DNA from: Deltaproteobacteria bacterium
Lineage (GTDB): Bacteria > Desulfobacterota > DSM-4660 > Desulfatiglandales > HGW-15
NCBI GenBank assembly: GCA_019308985.1
Contig: JAFDHB010000073.1
Location: forward strand, 1-16,844
Reading direction: 5' to 3'
DNA: 16,844 nucleotides
Part shown: in pieces, positions 1 to 8,338 of the stretch
Position numbering within the stretch: position 1 is the stretch's first letter
Layout of the letters: every line of letters begins with the position of its first letter
Notes under the pieces: model-generated
The model's database searches: none
The model's input: the letters and a program-made list of their open reading frames with translations, nothing else
What the model was told of the DNA's origin: nothing
Made by a program: the position numbers and the translations under genes

Positions 1-69
1 TTTTTCCGGCGGAGCAAAGCCAGGGTCGGGAAAAAGACCTGGACCAGGGACGAGATTCATGAAAGATAA
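1..69 (+). CDS. Partial antitoxin-like tail (VapB-type candidate)
   Basis: The plus strand is open from the window edge to a TAA at 67-69 and gives a basic C-terminal tail ending TRDEIHER. The stop overlaps the start of the PIN-domain fragment beginning at 59, the coupled arrangement usual for VapB antitoxin followed by VapC toxin. Only about 22 residues are visible, so no DNA-binding domain can be seen. The assignment rests on the overlap and on the partner. It could be the end of any small upstream gene. Confidence 0.35.
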   Translation, partial: FFRRSKARVGKKTWTRDEIHER

Positions 70-151
70 GGTTTTTCTGGACACGAACATCTTTATCTAT
101 TCCATTGATGCCTCTGCCCCTCCTTATTTGATGCTTATACCTTTGCTTTGA
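59..151 (+). pseudogene. Truncated PIN-domain (VapC-like) toxin remnant
   Basis: An ATG at 59 opens a frame beginning MKDKVFLDTNIFIYSID. This is the first beta strand and helix of a PIN-domain ribonuclease, with the first catalytic aspartate (D8) in the DTN motif. PIN toxins are normally about 130-150 residues long with three or four conserved acidic residues. Here the PIN-like part ends after about 20 residues (near nt 120) and the frame stops at 149-151. The break coincides with the stop codon of the convergent helicase gene at 124. The fragment cannot be an active nuclease. I infer that the cas segment was joined into this toxin gene by insertion or deletion. Confidence 0.6.
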
Positions 152-2133
152 TTATAGATTTCATTTAGGAGCAATGCTGCCCCATCAAAGGCGATCAGGT
201 GGCGGCCACATTCAAAAACCGGCAATCTCCAGTCCAGCTCATCTTTTAATATCCTGGGAACAGTAATAAAAATATGGTCCTTAAATGTCATCATGTGCGA
301 TACTGAGGTCTTATGTCCTTCTTGCATAAAGGTTAATTCAGGATATTCACCAGTAACTTTAAAAACCCCACACTCTTCGTCTTCAAAAGTAGGCATCACC
401 CAGACCTTTTTATAGCGTCCATAGCCCTTGACCGTAAGCATCCCCATTTTTCCGTCAGAATGGGGGATTTTTTCATTGAATCTCAATCCCTCAGCCCTCT
501 TCAGGAGTGTCACTATATCGACGTTGTATTTGGCTATCTCCCAATCTTCCTTGCGCCTTTCCTTTTCTGCAAAGTCACAGACCATTTCCGAAGGCATGGA
601 AGTCCTGAAGGTGTTTAAGTTTTGGTAGACTTTAAGCCACTGATAATCTTTGATTCCCTTTTCTGCCTTATCAAACTGGGCTTTGATACTCTTGTAAATC
701 TTTTCCATCCCCAGAATGGCAGCATAGGAGTGTAGTATCCTTTCTATACTTTTTTTTACAATCTCAATTGCTTCCGGAGTAGAATTCTTATCTTCGACAA
801 CCTTAGCCACGATGCTATTGGCCAAGGCATAGATGGTGATCATTCCCCCTTTGGTTTCTACAAACCAGGGTCTGGCAGAAAGGGTGGGATACCATTCGTA
901 GATGTATTCCTCGAATTCACCTCGATCAACCTGAGGAGGTAATTTTTCAACCCCGGTCTTTACATTAGGACTACAGAGGACATAGGCGATACCAGGTTTA
1001 TGCCTGCCTACCCTGCCAAAACGCTGCATAAAAGAGGCAGCCTCTCCAGCTTCAAATATGAGATAATCGCACTTGAAATCTATTCCCACTTCAATAGCCG
1101 AAGTGCCAATGGCCAGAATTTGCCTTTCATTCCTGATCCTAATCTCCTTACTGGAAAGTCCCCTGACAATCAGAAGTTCGTCCCTGTCAAATCCCTCTTC
1201 CACCAGCCTGTCCTCAAGTCTTATGGCATTGACAACTGAGTTGACTACGACTACCCCGGGGATGTAATTCTTTGAGCTATTTTCATTTCGTAAGTCATAG
1301 AGCGTATTCCGAATATCTTTTATCAATGAAATGGATGTTTCCACTACATCGGCACCTGCCAGAAGAGGTCTAATTTCCACGTCATAAGTAGCAACTCTCT
1401 CACCAATAGGTTCGCGACCTGATTTCGTCTGAAGGTCGATCACGAAAGGATTAAGTATCCGGTCCAGATATTCCCTTACTTCCCCAGGAGGAGTGGCGGA
1501 AAGTAGCACCACCCGTTCAAATATGCCCAAGTTCCGGGCCAGATGGGTCATAAAAAGGGCATGGGCAAATTCTACTCCCTGGTAGAGATGAAATTCATCC
1601 ACAATAAGAGTCTGGTAAGCTGCAAGGGCTGCTAATGGTTCGGCCCGGTAGCGAAGGGCAAAAATCAGAAAGAGAATATCCGGGTTTGTAAGAATCAACT
1701 TAATGGGCTTATCTGCCTCAAGGAGATATTTCAAAGCTGCCCATTTGCCTCCTAGATGTTTTTTCTTATTCCATGCTTCTAAAGTCGGGGCATCTATATG
1801 GGTCAGAACCACATCAGCTCCGGAATATTCCTCCTTTGAAGTCTCAGGCGTAAAAACACACGGCTTAAGTCCCTCGACTTCAGCAATATCGGCGATACTT
1901 TTCACCTGATCCCGGATAAGCTCATTGGTGGGATAAACCAGTATGGCCTTTTCCTTTCTTTGGAACAGAGGCAAAACTGCTCCTATGGTTTTCCCCGTGC
2001 CCGTTTTTGTGACCAAAAGAAAGGTTTTGTGCTTGTCCCACTCATCCAGCATGACGGCCTGGTGGGGGTAGAGACTCATCCTCGTTTCAGGATGATTGAT
2101 CTGGGGGAGGGTTAAGGAAGGAATTTTTGCCAT
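124..2133 (-). CDS. cas3: Cas3'-type SF2 helicase, type I-D-like, no HD domain
   Basis: This is a superfamily 2 DNA helicase of the Cas3' family, resembling the stand-alone helicase of type I-D systems. From the ATG at 2133 it has 669 residues. Visible motifs are Walker A KTGTGKT (43-49), Walker B DEFH (179-182), motif III SATPP (212-216), motif V GTSAIEVGID (343-352) and motif VI QRFGRVGRH (370-378). No HD nuclease domain is present at either end. The frame extends to a TTG at 2157, which would add eight residues; neither start has a good ribosome site, and I chose the ATG. It lies 44 bp after the Cas5-like gene on the same strand, so it is probably the last gene of the type III-C operon. 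Type III complexes normally need no Cas3 helicase, so its presence is unusual. Its likely role is ATP-driven unwinding of target DNA for a nuclease supplied by another subunit. Confidence 0.85.
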   Translation of the reverse strand: MAKIPSLTLPQINHPETRMSLYPHQAVMLDEWDKHKTFLLVTKTGTGKTIGAVLPLFQRKEKAILVYPTNELIRDQVKSIADIAEVEGLKPCVFTPETSKEEYSGADVVLTHIDAPTLEAWNKKKHLGGKWAALKYLLEADKPIKLILTNPDILFLIFALRYRAEPLAALAAYQTLIVDEFHLYQGVEFAHALFMTHLARNLGIFERVVLLSATPPGEVREYLDRILNPFVIDLQTKSGREPIGERVATYDVEIRPLLAGADVVETSISLIKDIRNTLYDLRNENSSKNYIPGVVVVNSVVNAIRLEDRLVEEGFDRDELLIVRGLSSKEIRIRNERQILAIGTSAIEVGIDFKCDYLIFEAGEAASFMQRFGRVGRHKPGIAYVLCSPNVKTGVEKLPPQVDRGEFEEYIYEWYPTLSARPWFVETKGGMITIYALANSIVAKVVEDKNSTPEAIEIVKKSIERILHSYAAILGMEKIYKSIKAQFDKAEKGIKDYQWLKVYQNLNTFRTSMPSEMVCDFAEKERRKEDWEIAKYNVDIVTLLKRAEGLRFNEKIPHSDGKMGMLTVKGYGRYKKVWVMPTFEDEECGVFKVTGEYPELTFMQEGHKTSVSHMMTFKDHIFITVPRILKDELDWRLPVFECGRHLIAFDGAALLLNEIYNQSKGISIK

Positions 2134-2201
2134 TTTAATACCATATTTGATTGTCAAAACCAGTCTAAGAAAATAAGGGCTAGAAGGAATTTCTTTATAA
2201 C

Positions 2202-3104
2202 TTAATTGTCTCTAAAAAGAGCAGTGCCTGGTACAAAAAAATATCCTTCTGACTTGATAAGTTTACCGGGTTTTTTAAATGGCTCTTTCTCAGGAGAATT
2301 AAGATTATATTCTCTTCCTGCAAGAATTTCCACGTCACCTTTAAACCGATAACTTGGATTGTAGGGAATATGCTCAAGGAGATAATACCATTTATCTGTG
2401 GAATCCATTGTCACAAGAAAAGCTTTTTTACCTTTATTTTTTTCTGAAAGCTGTAAGCGCTCCCAATCTTTAACTGTATTCTGTATTTTTCCAAGTCTAT
2501 CTGAGTCAATTCTTTTCATCCTTCCAAAACCATAATTTCTTTCTCCCCCAACCGCAAGGTCGTCAAAGATAGGAATGTCATCAAGTTGAATATTTTTTTC
2601 ATTGATTAACTTGCCATCAACGCTCGCGCCTTCTCGAATATTTATACTCCCCACCAAGAAAACGGGCAGAAATTCACCATCTTCACCAATAATTTGGTTG
2701 AGGATATATTCTATTTCGTGAAGTGTTCCATCTTCAGCAGAGCCCCTTGAAGAGATTTTTGTGGATACTCGGGAGTGAATAAACTTGCGCTCAAATTCAC
2801 TAGCAGACAGATTCCCCCAAAAGAGCCCTTCGTCTCGGTACTGCGGGATAAATATTTCCTTCCCATCAGAGAGGTAAAAATAGGAAAAAGAAATAGCATC
2901 CTTTATCTCTTCACCAATCCTTCTATAATGCTCCGGAGAAGGATTGGTATGCAATTTAGGAGTGAGAGCGGATGTTACAGCGCCCCACAGATTTTTTTTC
3001 GGTACATAATATCGGGTGGGGGCCAGTACAGTTCCAGGACGATTGGGAAGATAGCCAATATGAAGTGGGCTTTGCAACTCAAACACAATAGGAAACAATT
3101 TCAT
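2202..3104 (-). CDS. Cas5-like / Csx10-like RAMP subunit of type III-C
   Basis: This is a 300-residue RAMP protein with an N-terminal strand ELQSPLHIGY (9-18). A segment TRYYVPKKNLWGAVTSAL (30-47) resembles the start of Csx10 and Cas5-group proteins. Near residues 185-196 a glycine-rich loop GGERNYGFGRM is typical of RAMP ferredoxin folds. By elimination it fills the Cas5 (Cmr3-like) position that caps the crRNA 5' handle, since the neighbours account for Cmr1, Cmr4, Cmr5 and Cmr6. The start ATG overlaps the cmr5 stop by 4 bp (ATGA) and is preceded by AAGGAGG. The Cas5 rather than Cas7 assignment is inferred from local motif resemblance and is less certain than membership of the RAMP superfamily. 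Confidence 0.7.
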   Translation of the reverse strand: MKLFPIVFELQSPLHIGYLPNRPGTVLAPTRYYVPKKNLWGAVTSALTPKLHTNPSPEHYRRIGEEIKDAISFSYFYLSDGKEIFIPQYRDEGLFWGNLSASEFERKFIHSRVSTKISSRGSAEDGTLHEIEYILNQIIGEDGEFLPVFLVGSINIREGASVDGKLINEKNIQLDDIPIFDDLAVGGERNYGFGRMKRIDSDRLGKIQNTVKDWERLQLSEKNKGKKAFLVTMDSTDKWYYLLEHIPYNPSYRFKGDVEILAGREYNLNSPEKEPFKKPGKLIKSEGYFFVPGTALFRDN

Positions 3105-3526
3105 TCTGTCGCCTCCTTCTCCCTGTCTGTGTCCTCGTCTAAAGCTTTTGCATGATATCGGGCATATATGAGGGCTTGTTGCCAGAGACGTTTGAGAAAA
3201 AGGTATTTATCCAGATTTTGCGCCAATGCCTGAAGCCAAGCGGTAATTGTCTGAAAGGTCCCACTTGTAGGAATATCAGGAGCACTCCCCTCATGCAAAA
3301 ATTTCCTAATTAAATTCGTATCGCAAAGGCTTAACAATTGCTCTCGGTATCTATGTGAAATATCTTTCTTCTCATGTGACTCCAAATAAAGTATGAGTCC
3401 ATAGGGGCCATTTTCCAGTAATACTCCCAGCGATTTGGTGGCCAGATTTTCTTTGTCGCTTTTGTTTCCACTCCCAGCAACCATGTCCTGAGCCGTTTTC
3501 ATTGATATATAATCCAGATTAACCAT
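3101..3526 (-). CDS. cmr5: Cmr5 small subunit (Cas11) of type III-C
   Basis: A 141-residue, largely helical protein beginning MVNLDYISMKTAQDMV. It contains the pattern KSLGVLLENGPYGLILYL (32-49), and its C-terminal part (GTFQTITAWLQALAQN) fits the Cmr5 family. Cmr5 subunits form the inner filament of Cmr-type complexes and hold target RNA against the Cmr4 backbone. Length and position between cmr4 and a RAMP gene agree. The start overlaps the cmr4 stop by 8 bp (ATGGTTAA) and follows an AGGAGG site inside the last cmr4 codons, so translation is probably coupled. Confidence 0.82.
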   Translation of the reverse strand: MVNLDYISMKTAQDMVAGSGNKSDKENLATKSLGVLLENGPYGLILYLESHEKKDISHRYREQLLSLCDTNLIRKFLHEGSAPDIPTSGTFQTITAWLQALAQNLDKYLFLKRLWQQALIYARYHAKALDEDTDREKEATE

Positions 3527-4412
3527 TGCATCCTCCTATTGCATCACTAATGGAAGACGATGTAGGTTGATGGAACACCTCCAAACGTCCAAAGCCCCTG
3601 CTTCCCATTCCCCCCACACCAAGAATCTTCAGGTAGTTGAAAGCATCTGAAAGTAAATTGTCCACTCCTGAACCGTCAATCGTCTTCCCTCGCCGATCAT
3701 CTTTTACTATCTCAAACCCGATGATTGTGCCCCTTGGAATGGCTTCGTAAGTGAAAAGCGCACCTCTTTTGGCTGCACCTGTCTTCTGGTCAATGCTTAC
3801 AGAAGTTCGAACCTCCAGATGATCATTTACTATATGATGAAAAAGTTTATCAGATACAACAACCAGGTTATTTATAAAACTCAGAGAATCAAGCAGTTTA
3901 AGTTGGTCTCCGTCAGTTGTTTGTTGTTTTACTTCAAGCAACAACCAGCCTATATTAACTGGTGATCTGCTACCGAGTCCTTTGAGAACAAGAATCTTGT
4001 TCTCTAAATTAGATTCAGAAAGTTTTATACTTTCCTTACCATCCATATCTTTAAACCAGTATTTTAAACTCTTCAGTGTACTAACCCATACAGTGCCATG
4101 GATAGAATTTACCGGGAAAAGAACAATTTCGGCATCAAAGAATCGAAGCATCCCCTGGTATAAATCACCTTCACCTTCGCGCGGACCGAATATTTTATTG
4201 AGATCCAAGCCCTTAAATTTTTGCTCATTTTCTGTCTTAGCAAGCTCAGCGTATGCTCGGATAGTACCTGCCAGAGATGTGCCAGGAATTTTTGGAATAC
4301 CTGTTGCAGGGTCACGGACAATACTCATATCTACCCGCCCCAGTTGATAGCCACCAGCACCAATATGGATCGGGTCTAATGCTAGAGCCAAATATTTTTG
4401 CGGTTCATTCAT
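3519..4412 (-). CDS. cmr4: Cmr4 backbone RAMP (Cas7) with target-RNA cleavage aspartate
   Basis: A 297-residue Cas7-group protein. The N-terminus reads DPIHIGAGGYQLGRVD, followed by SIVRDPATGIPKIPGTSLAG; this is the Cmr4/Csm3 beta-strand plus thumb loop. D28 in the loop matches the aspartate that in Cmr4 and Csm3 cuts target RNA at 6-nt intervals. The motif KIFGPREGEGDLYQGML (73-89) and the glycine-rich GVGGMGSRGFGR (265-276) complete the signature. Several copies should form the spine along the crRNA. The ATG overlaps the csx11 stop by 8 bp and is preceded by AGGAGG at 4419-4424. The intact aspartate suggests the complex still cuts RNA even though Csx11 should not signal. Confidence 0.88.
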   Translation of the reverse strand: MNEPQKYLALALDPIHIGAGGYQLGRVDMSIVRDPATGIPKIPGTSLAGTIRAYAELAKTENEQKFKGLDLNKIFGPREGEGDLYQGMLRFFDAEIVLFPVNSIHGTVWVSTLKSLKYWFKDMDGKESIKLSESNLENKILVLKGLGSRSPVNIGWLLLEVKQQTTDGDQLKLLDSLSFINNLVVVSDKLFHHIVNDHLEVRTSVSIDQKTGAAKRGALFTYEAIPRGTIIGFEIVKDDRRGKTIDGSGVDNLLSDAFNYLKILGVGGMGSRGFGRLEVFHQPTSSSISDAIGGCNG

Positions 4413-7359
4413 CTTCTTCCTCCTTTATTGTATGCTCAAAAAATTGAAGGGCCTCCAAGAGCATCCCATTGTCAATTGAATATTCAATAAGGTTCCGTTG
4501 ATGCTTCTCCAGGTTTTTCCATTTATCTCCAAAAGCATCCTTCAACACAGCCAGAGCAAACTGATAGAAGACCTTTTGATCTCTGCGAGCTTCTGTACGC
4601 CATTTCCATAACTTAGTGGTCAATATTTGCTCCACCTTATGTCGCTGGCTGGATGTTAATTTCGAACGCAAAATTTCCCATAAAAAGAAAACATCCTTCA
4701 ATTCATGTAGAAAAATAGGGCGTGGCCTGATCCAGCCATAAGAAATAACGGCTCTTTTAAGCCTTTTATTATCTGTACGGTAGATCAAACGATACCGATC
4801 CGTAGTTGAAAGTAAAAGATCAAAGTCAAAATAACCTGGTGAGAGAAAGAAAAGATCCCCTCTGTTAATGGGCTTAAGGTAATCCAATTTGAAATGAGAA
4901 TCTTGAGGCTGACCCGTAGGATAATGATCATAAAAAGGAGTGGCCCCCTGCACAAATGTATTCCACCAGGGATGCATACGCTTGGGCTCTCCACTAGAAG
5001 GATGGTTCAAAATGCGTCTCCCGGCTTCAAACAGGGTATAAAGTGGGAGCTTTCGCTTAGCTACCAGAACGCCAATATGTAAAGGTAATTTACCCCGCAC
5101 TTTGGCATATCGTTCTTTATAGAAGGCATAAATCCTTTGCAGTATACGAGGTACACTCAAAGCTGGCACAAGAATCTGGAAGAAGACCGGGGATTGTGCA
5201 AGGATTATAAATGGAAGATACGATTCTTCTTTAAATCCACTGGAATCAGCTTTGTCGCCACCCCCATTATTTCTTATGATTTTTCCTGTATCCTCCGATT
5301 GCCACTTCTGAGCTCCATTTTCGACAAGAGCCTCACGGACAGCCTTCATTCCAGTAGTATGGCCGGAAGCCTTCTTTAGGACGAATTTGTCAATCGAATC
5401 GATGGTGATGAATGTCCGCTTATCCTCGAGTGCCAGCACAACCAAAGGGGCAGGGCCAAGCCCAGGAATTGTAACACGATACGTCTTGCCAGGGTTTGTT
5501 TCAAAAATCTCATCCTGAAACCGGAACCGTAGCCTCGTAGGACGTGAAACGAGAAGTTCTTGCCTCAGACAACCAACAAACAGATTGAAGAATGTCTCTG
5601 TCTCTCTCCAGATACGATAGAGGCGAGCAGGTGATGGATTCTGGGTAAATAGGGCCGTTGCAAGAACACTGCCTGTTATATTATTGGTCGTAGTCTCAAT
5701 CCGAGATGTTAAGTTATCAAAAACATTTTTTACGTATAACGGATGATTTTTCTCCTGCTTTGACTTGATCTCCTCAAAGAAAGTATTGATTATTGCCGCC
5801 TTAAATCTAGGGTCATTCTCTACTGACTCAGATGTAAATAGATTCAGTATCTTTAGAACTGAACTTACTGACTCAGTGGGCTTTTCATTAATTTTTCTTT
5901 GAAGTTTATTTCGTTCTTGATTTGGCAAAGATCGGATTTTTTGATACCAGTCTCTAATTGTTTGTGAAAAAATAGTACTCAGCCATTCTCCACTCAACCA
6001 GCGAGAAAGATCGAATTGCAGTGTGATAAGTGCAACACGATTATTTCTATCTGCCACCTCGTCAATCCAAATAGTATTATCTGTGCGATTTTGCTTCCAT
6101 GTATCCTGTCGGCCAGAGCGACGACTAATGCATATTTGACAACATTTTTCCTTTTCGGCAGACTTGGATCTCAACTGGCAAAGGGGACAGATATCCTTAT
6201 TCTGTCCTGGAAGAATTAAATCTGGAGCTTTTGAGATGGAGGTTTCCTGACGATTTGTATCACCCTCCATTGAAAGGATAGGTGCTATTTTAGGATACGA
6301 AGACAATCTGTTTCTGACATGCATCTCCTGAGTTAGGGCAGTCAGAGTACGTCTGGGCCTGCTAAGGGTAAAAAATGGCCAGAGTTCGTTATCAGATCGA
6401 TTATAAATGATCAAAACAACCTTCTTTGCAAGTGCTTTTGCAAGCTTACCTGACAAGTCATTATCCAGCGCTGGGAAGGTAAAAAAAACTCCATTTAAAT
6501 CAGCGTAAATCAGGTTTCCTATAGGGTAGGAAACCTCTATAAGATCTCTTACTTCCTTCTGGATTGTTTGAATAATCTCCTGGCGTTTTAGTATATCCCC
6601 TGGCTTACGTCCCTTCTGGATAAAACCAAGGCCATTCCACCCTATTCCAAATAATCTCCAGTGAGATTTATTAAAATCATAACCATCATTTCCCTTAGGA
6701 CATGGATCACATCCCATAGCAACAGCAGAAAGAATAGGTTTGTAGAGTGAAGCCACGCCATAGGAATGTTCCCACAGTGTCACATCATTGGCAGGCATCC
6801 GTGTCTCTCCTAATGCCTCAGAAAATCCAGGCTCAACAATACAACTAACCTGATCCCTTAAACAACCGACAGAACTATTCTGCTGAAGATAGGAATCAAA
6901 AGCTTCTACAAGTTGGTTATCTACCTTCTGACGCCTTATATCCAGACAGTCAGGATCAATTTTTTTTGCTTTGAACCCGAATGGGGTGGTAATCCACATA
7001 TCAGTGATAGACTGTTTTCGCCTCACCACACCTTTATCATCTGCTGAATTCATACGGTCAGCAGCAATAACTGCTTTGATGAGGTTATTTGTTGCCTTTT
7101 GATCATGATGCTTTACTATCACATCGATGAGAGGGACCCTAAAATTCTGGTCAAATCTAACTTCTATCTTTTCAAGACGAGGTAATAATTCAGGGCTAAA
7201 TACACATTTACTGGCATGATTATAATCATCGCCACCTTCTACGGAGTGCCTTTGAACAAAACGCCTGTCCATCTTACCAAAGTCATGCAAAAGCGCCCCA
7301 ATCTCACCAAGAAGAATGGCCTCTTTATGTTTCTCTATTTTAGAAAGGAGGTCACACAT
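4405..7359 (-). CDS. csx11: Csx11-family Cas10 large subunit (type III-C)
   Basis: A 984-residue Cas10 homologue of the Csx11 branch that defines type III-C. An N-terminal HD nuclease domain shows LLHDFGK (H25-D26) and KHH (H84-H85). The EHS histidine motif (H198, LWEHSYGVASLY) comes after the HD pair instead of before it, the circular permutation known for Cas10 HD domains. A first palm-like segment lies near GNLIYADLNGVFFTFP (281-296). A zinc-binding cluster follows: CPLC (391-394) and CCQIC (406-410). The Csx11-like segment FDLSRWLSGEWLSTIF is at 449-464. Where active Cas10 has GGDD, this protein reads AQSPVFFQILVPA (721-733), so cyclic oligoadenylate synthesis is not expected. A GGDD at 42-45 is inside the HD domain and is not the palm motif. 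The start overlaps the upstream RAMP gene by 8 bp. Confidence 0.88.
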   Translation of the reverse strand: MCDLLSKIEKHKEAILLGEIGALLHDFGKMDRRFVQRHSVEGGDDYNHASKCVFSPELLPRLEKIEVRFDQNFRVPLIDVIVKHHDQKATNNLIKAVIAADRMNSADDKGVVRRKQSITDMWITTPFGFKAKKIDPDCLDIRRQKVDNQLVEAFDSYLQQNSSVGCLRDQVSCIVEPGFSEALGETRMPANDVTLWEHSYGVASLYKPILSAVAMGCDPCPKGNDGYDFNKSHWRLFGIGWNGLGFIQKGRKPGDILKRQEIIQTIQKEVRDLIEVSYPIGNLIYADLNGVFFTFPALDNDLSGKLAKALAKKVVLIIYNRSDNELWPFFTLSRPRRTLTALTQEMHVRNRLSSYPKIAPILSMEGDTNRQETSISKAPDLILPGQNKDICPLCQLRSKSAEKEKCCQICISRRSGRQDTWKQNRTDNTIWIDEVADRNNRVALITLQFDLSRWLSGEWLSTIFSQTIRDWYQKIRSLPNQERNKLQRKINEKPTESVSSVLKILNLFTSESVENDPRFKAAIINTFFEEIKSKQEKNHPLYVKNVFDNLTSRIETTTNNITGSVLATALFTQNPSPARLYRIWRETETFFNLFVGCLRQELLVSRPTRLRFRFQDEIFETNPGKTYRVTIPGLGPAPLVVLALEDKRTFITIDSIDKFVLKKASGHTTGMKAVREALVENGAQKWQSEDTGKIIRNNGGGDKADSSGFKEESYLPFIILAQSPVFFQILVPALSVPRILQRIYAFYKERYAKVRGKLPLHIGVLVAKRKLPLYTLFEAGRRILNHPSSGEPKRMHPWWNTFVQGATPFYDHYPTGQPQDSHFKLDYLKPINRGDLFFLSPGYFDFDLLLSTTDRYRLIYRTDNKRLKRAVISYGWIRPRPIFLHELKDVFFLWEILRSKLTSSQRHKVEQILTTKLWKWRTEARRDQKVFYQFALAVLKDAFGDKWKNLEKHQRNLIEYSIDNGMLLEALQFFEHTIKEEEDE

Positions 7360-8338
7360 GCCTTTTCTTTTTCCTTTCTTTTCTTTTAGTTTCTCTCAAT
7401 CGCTTCGAAATTTTATCAACCACTTCTACGAGTCCAGAGATAGAGGAAATTGAATACTTACGTATATGATGAGCTTCTACGATTAATGTATTTTCTGGGG
7501 TTTCAAATGTTGGAGAGTTAGTAAGACCAAGTGCACCAGGCCCTGGAAAGTTTTTGCCTTTAATGTATAAGCTCGATCCATCGCCAAGAGTATTCCGCAC
7601 AATACCCCAGCTAGCCGTCTTTTTGGCAGAGAAACCATAATCGAGAAGCATGGACTTTACCGCTCTCACTGCTAATTCCAAGTCATCTATAAGCTCATCC
7701 TCGTTCCAATTTCTTCCTCTTGGATAGGGAAAGTAAAGAAGGAAAAACTCCCCCTTAGCTTCTGCTGGTATCACCTCAAAATCAATAGGGCCACTTGCTG
7801 GGGTTCTGGTGTCCCTTTTTAGAGGTGTTATAACTTCCTTCTTTACTTTGGAACCATCAAAGAAAGTCGGAAAAAAGTGAAGCCGTCCCCTTCTACCGGT
7901 CTCTTCTCCCAATGATTCCCCGAAAAGCCTATCGATGATTTTGTTGTCTTTCTCTGTCCTTGCTATCATTCTAGCAGCAAAACACAGATGTCCCTTCCAG
8001 GTCGTTGGGCGAACCATCGGCATACCAGTGAGGTGATCACGAATAATAGGATTTTGAATCTCGTGATTGCTTTCATAGTGGTGGAACTCTCCTTCCGCCT
8101 TGCTGGTAAATGGCTTAGCAAGAGTGAATGCTATTTTGAACAGCCAGGAACCCTGTGGGAGGCTTTCAAGGTCTTTCGCGGCGGGGATGAATTTTTCAGA
8201 CTTATCGCTCCAGTAGCCTTCGGCTTTCTCTGCGACCTCCAGAAGTTTGTTACCGAGGTGCTTCTTTTGCCCTTCAATAGGGCTATCTAAATATGCTCCT
8301 TTCAGATGAAAGTCACAAATATGGGTTGACGCATTCAT
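7352..8338 (-). CDS. Cmr6-like Cas7-group RAMP subunit of type III-C
   Basis: A 328-residue RAMP protein. The block NPIIRDHLTGMPMVRPTTWK (96-115) parallels the Cas7/Cmr6 pattern NPV-RD-TG-P-IPGSS-KG, although the usual GSS is replaced by PTT. Further blocks are LFGESLGEETGRRGRLHFF (138-156) and a loop GFSAKKTASWGIV (235-247) in the place of the glycine-rich RAMP loop. The C-terminus is very basic (RKERKKKRHV), which suits RNA contact. By position and pattern I assign the Cmr6 slot, capping the 3' end of the Cas7 filament. It overlaps cmr1 by 4 bp and csx11 by 8 bp. The RAMP assignment is firm; Cmr6 rather than another Cas7 paralogue is inferred. Confidence 0.7.
   Translation of the reverse strand: MNASTHICDFHLKGAYLDSPIEGQKKHLGNKLLEVAEKAEGYWSDKSEKFIPAAKDLESLPQGSWLFKIAFTLAKPFTSKAEGEFHHYESNHEIQNPIIRDHLTGMPMVRPTTWKGHLCFAARMIARTEKDNKIIDRLFGESLGEETGRRGRLHFFPTFFDGSKVKKEVITPLKRDTRTPASGPIDFEVIPAEAKGEFFLLYFPYPRGRNWNEDELIDDLELAVRAVKSMLLDYGFSAKKTASWGIVRNTLGDGSSLYIKGKNFPGPGALGLTNSPTFETPENTLIVEAHHIRKYSISSISGLVEVVDKISKRLRETKRKERKKKRHV

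Noticed and set aside
2195..2377. 60-residue minus-strand frame overlapping the Cas5-like gene
   Set aside because: It is an out-of-frame shadow of the RAMP gene with no ribosome site or recognisable motif.
5254..5265. GGGD stretch in csx11 (residues 699-702)
   Set aside because: It is in a hydrophilic linker before the degenerate palm strand and lacks the hydrophobic context and second aspartate of a GGDD hairpin.
7225..7236. GGDD codons in csx11 (residues 42-45)
   Set aside because: They lie between the HD pair and the HH motif of the N-terminal nuclease domain, far from either palm domain, so they are a chance match and not the cyclase motif.
7988..8290. Plus-strand open frame of 100 residues and similar plus-strand frames across the window
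   Set aside because: They lie antisense inside recognisable cas genes and show no family resemblance.
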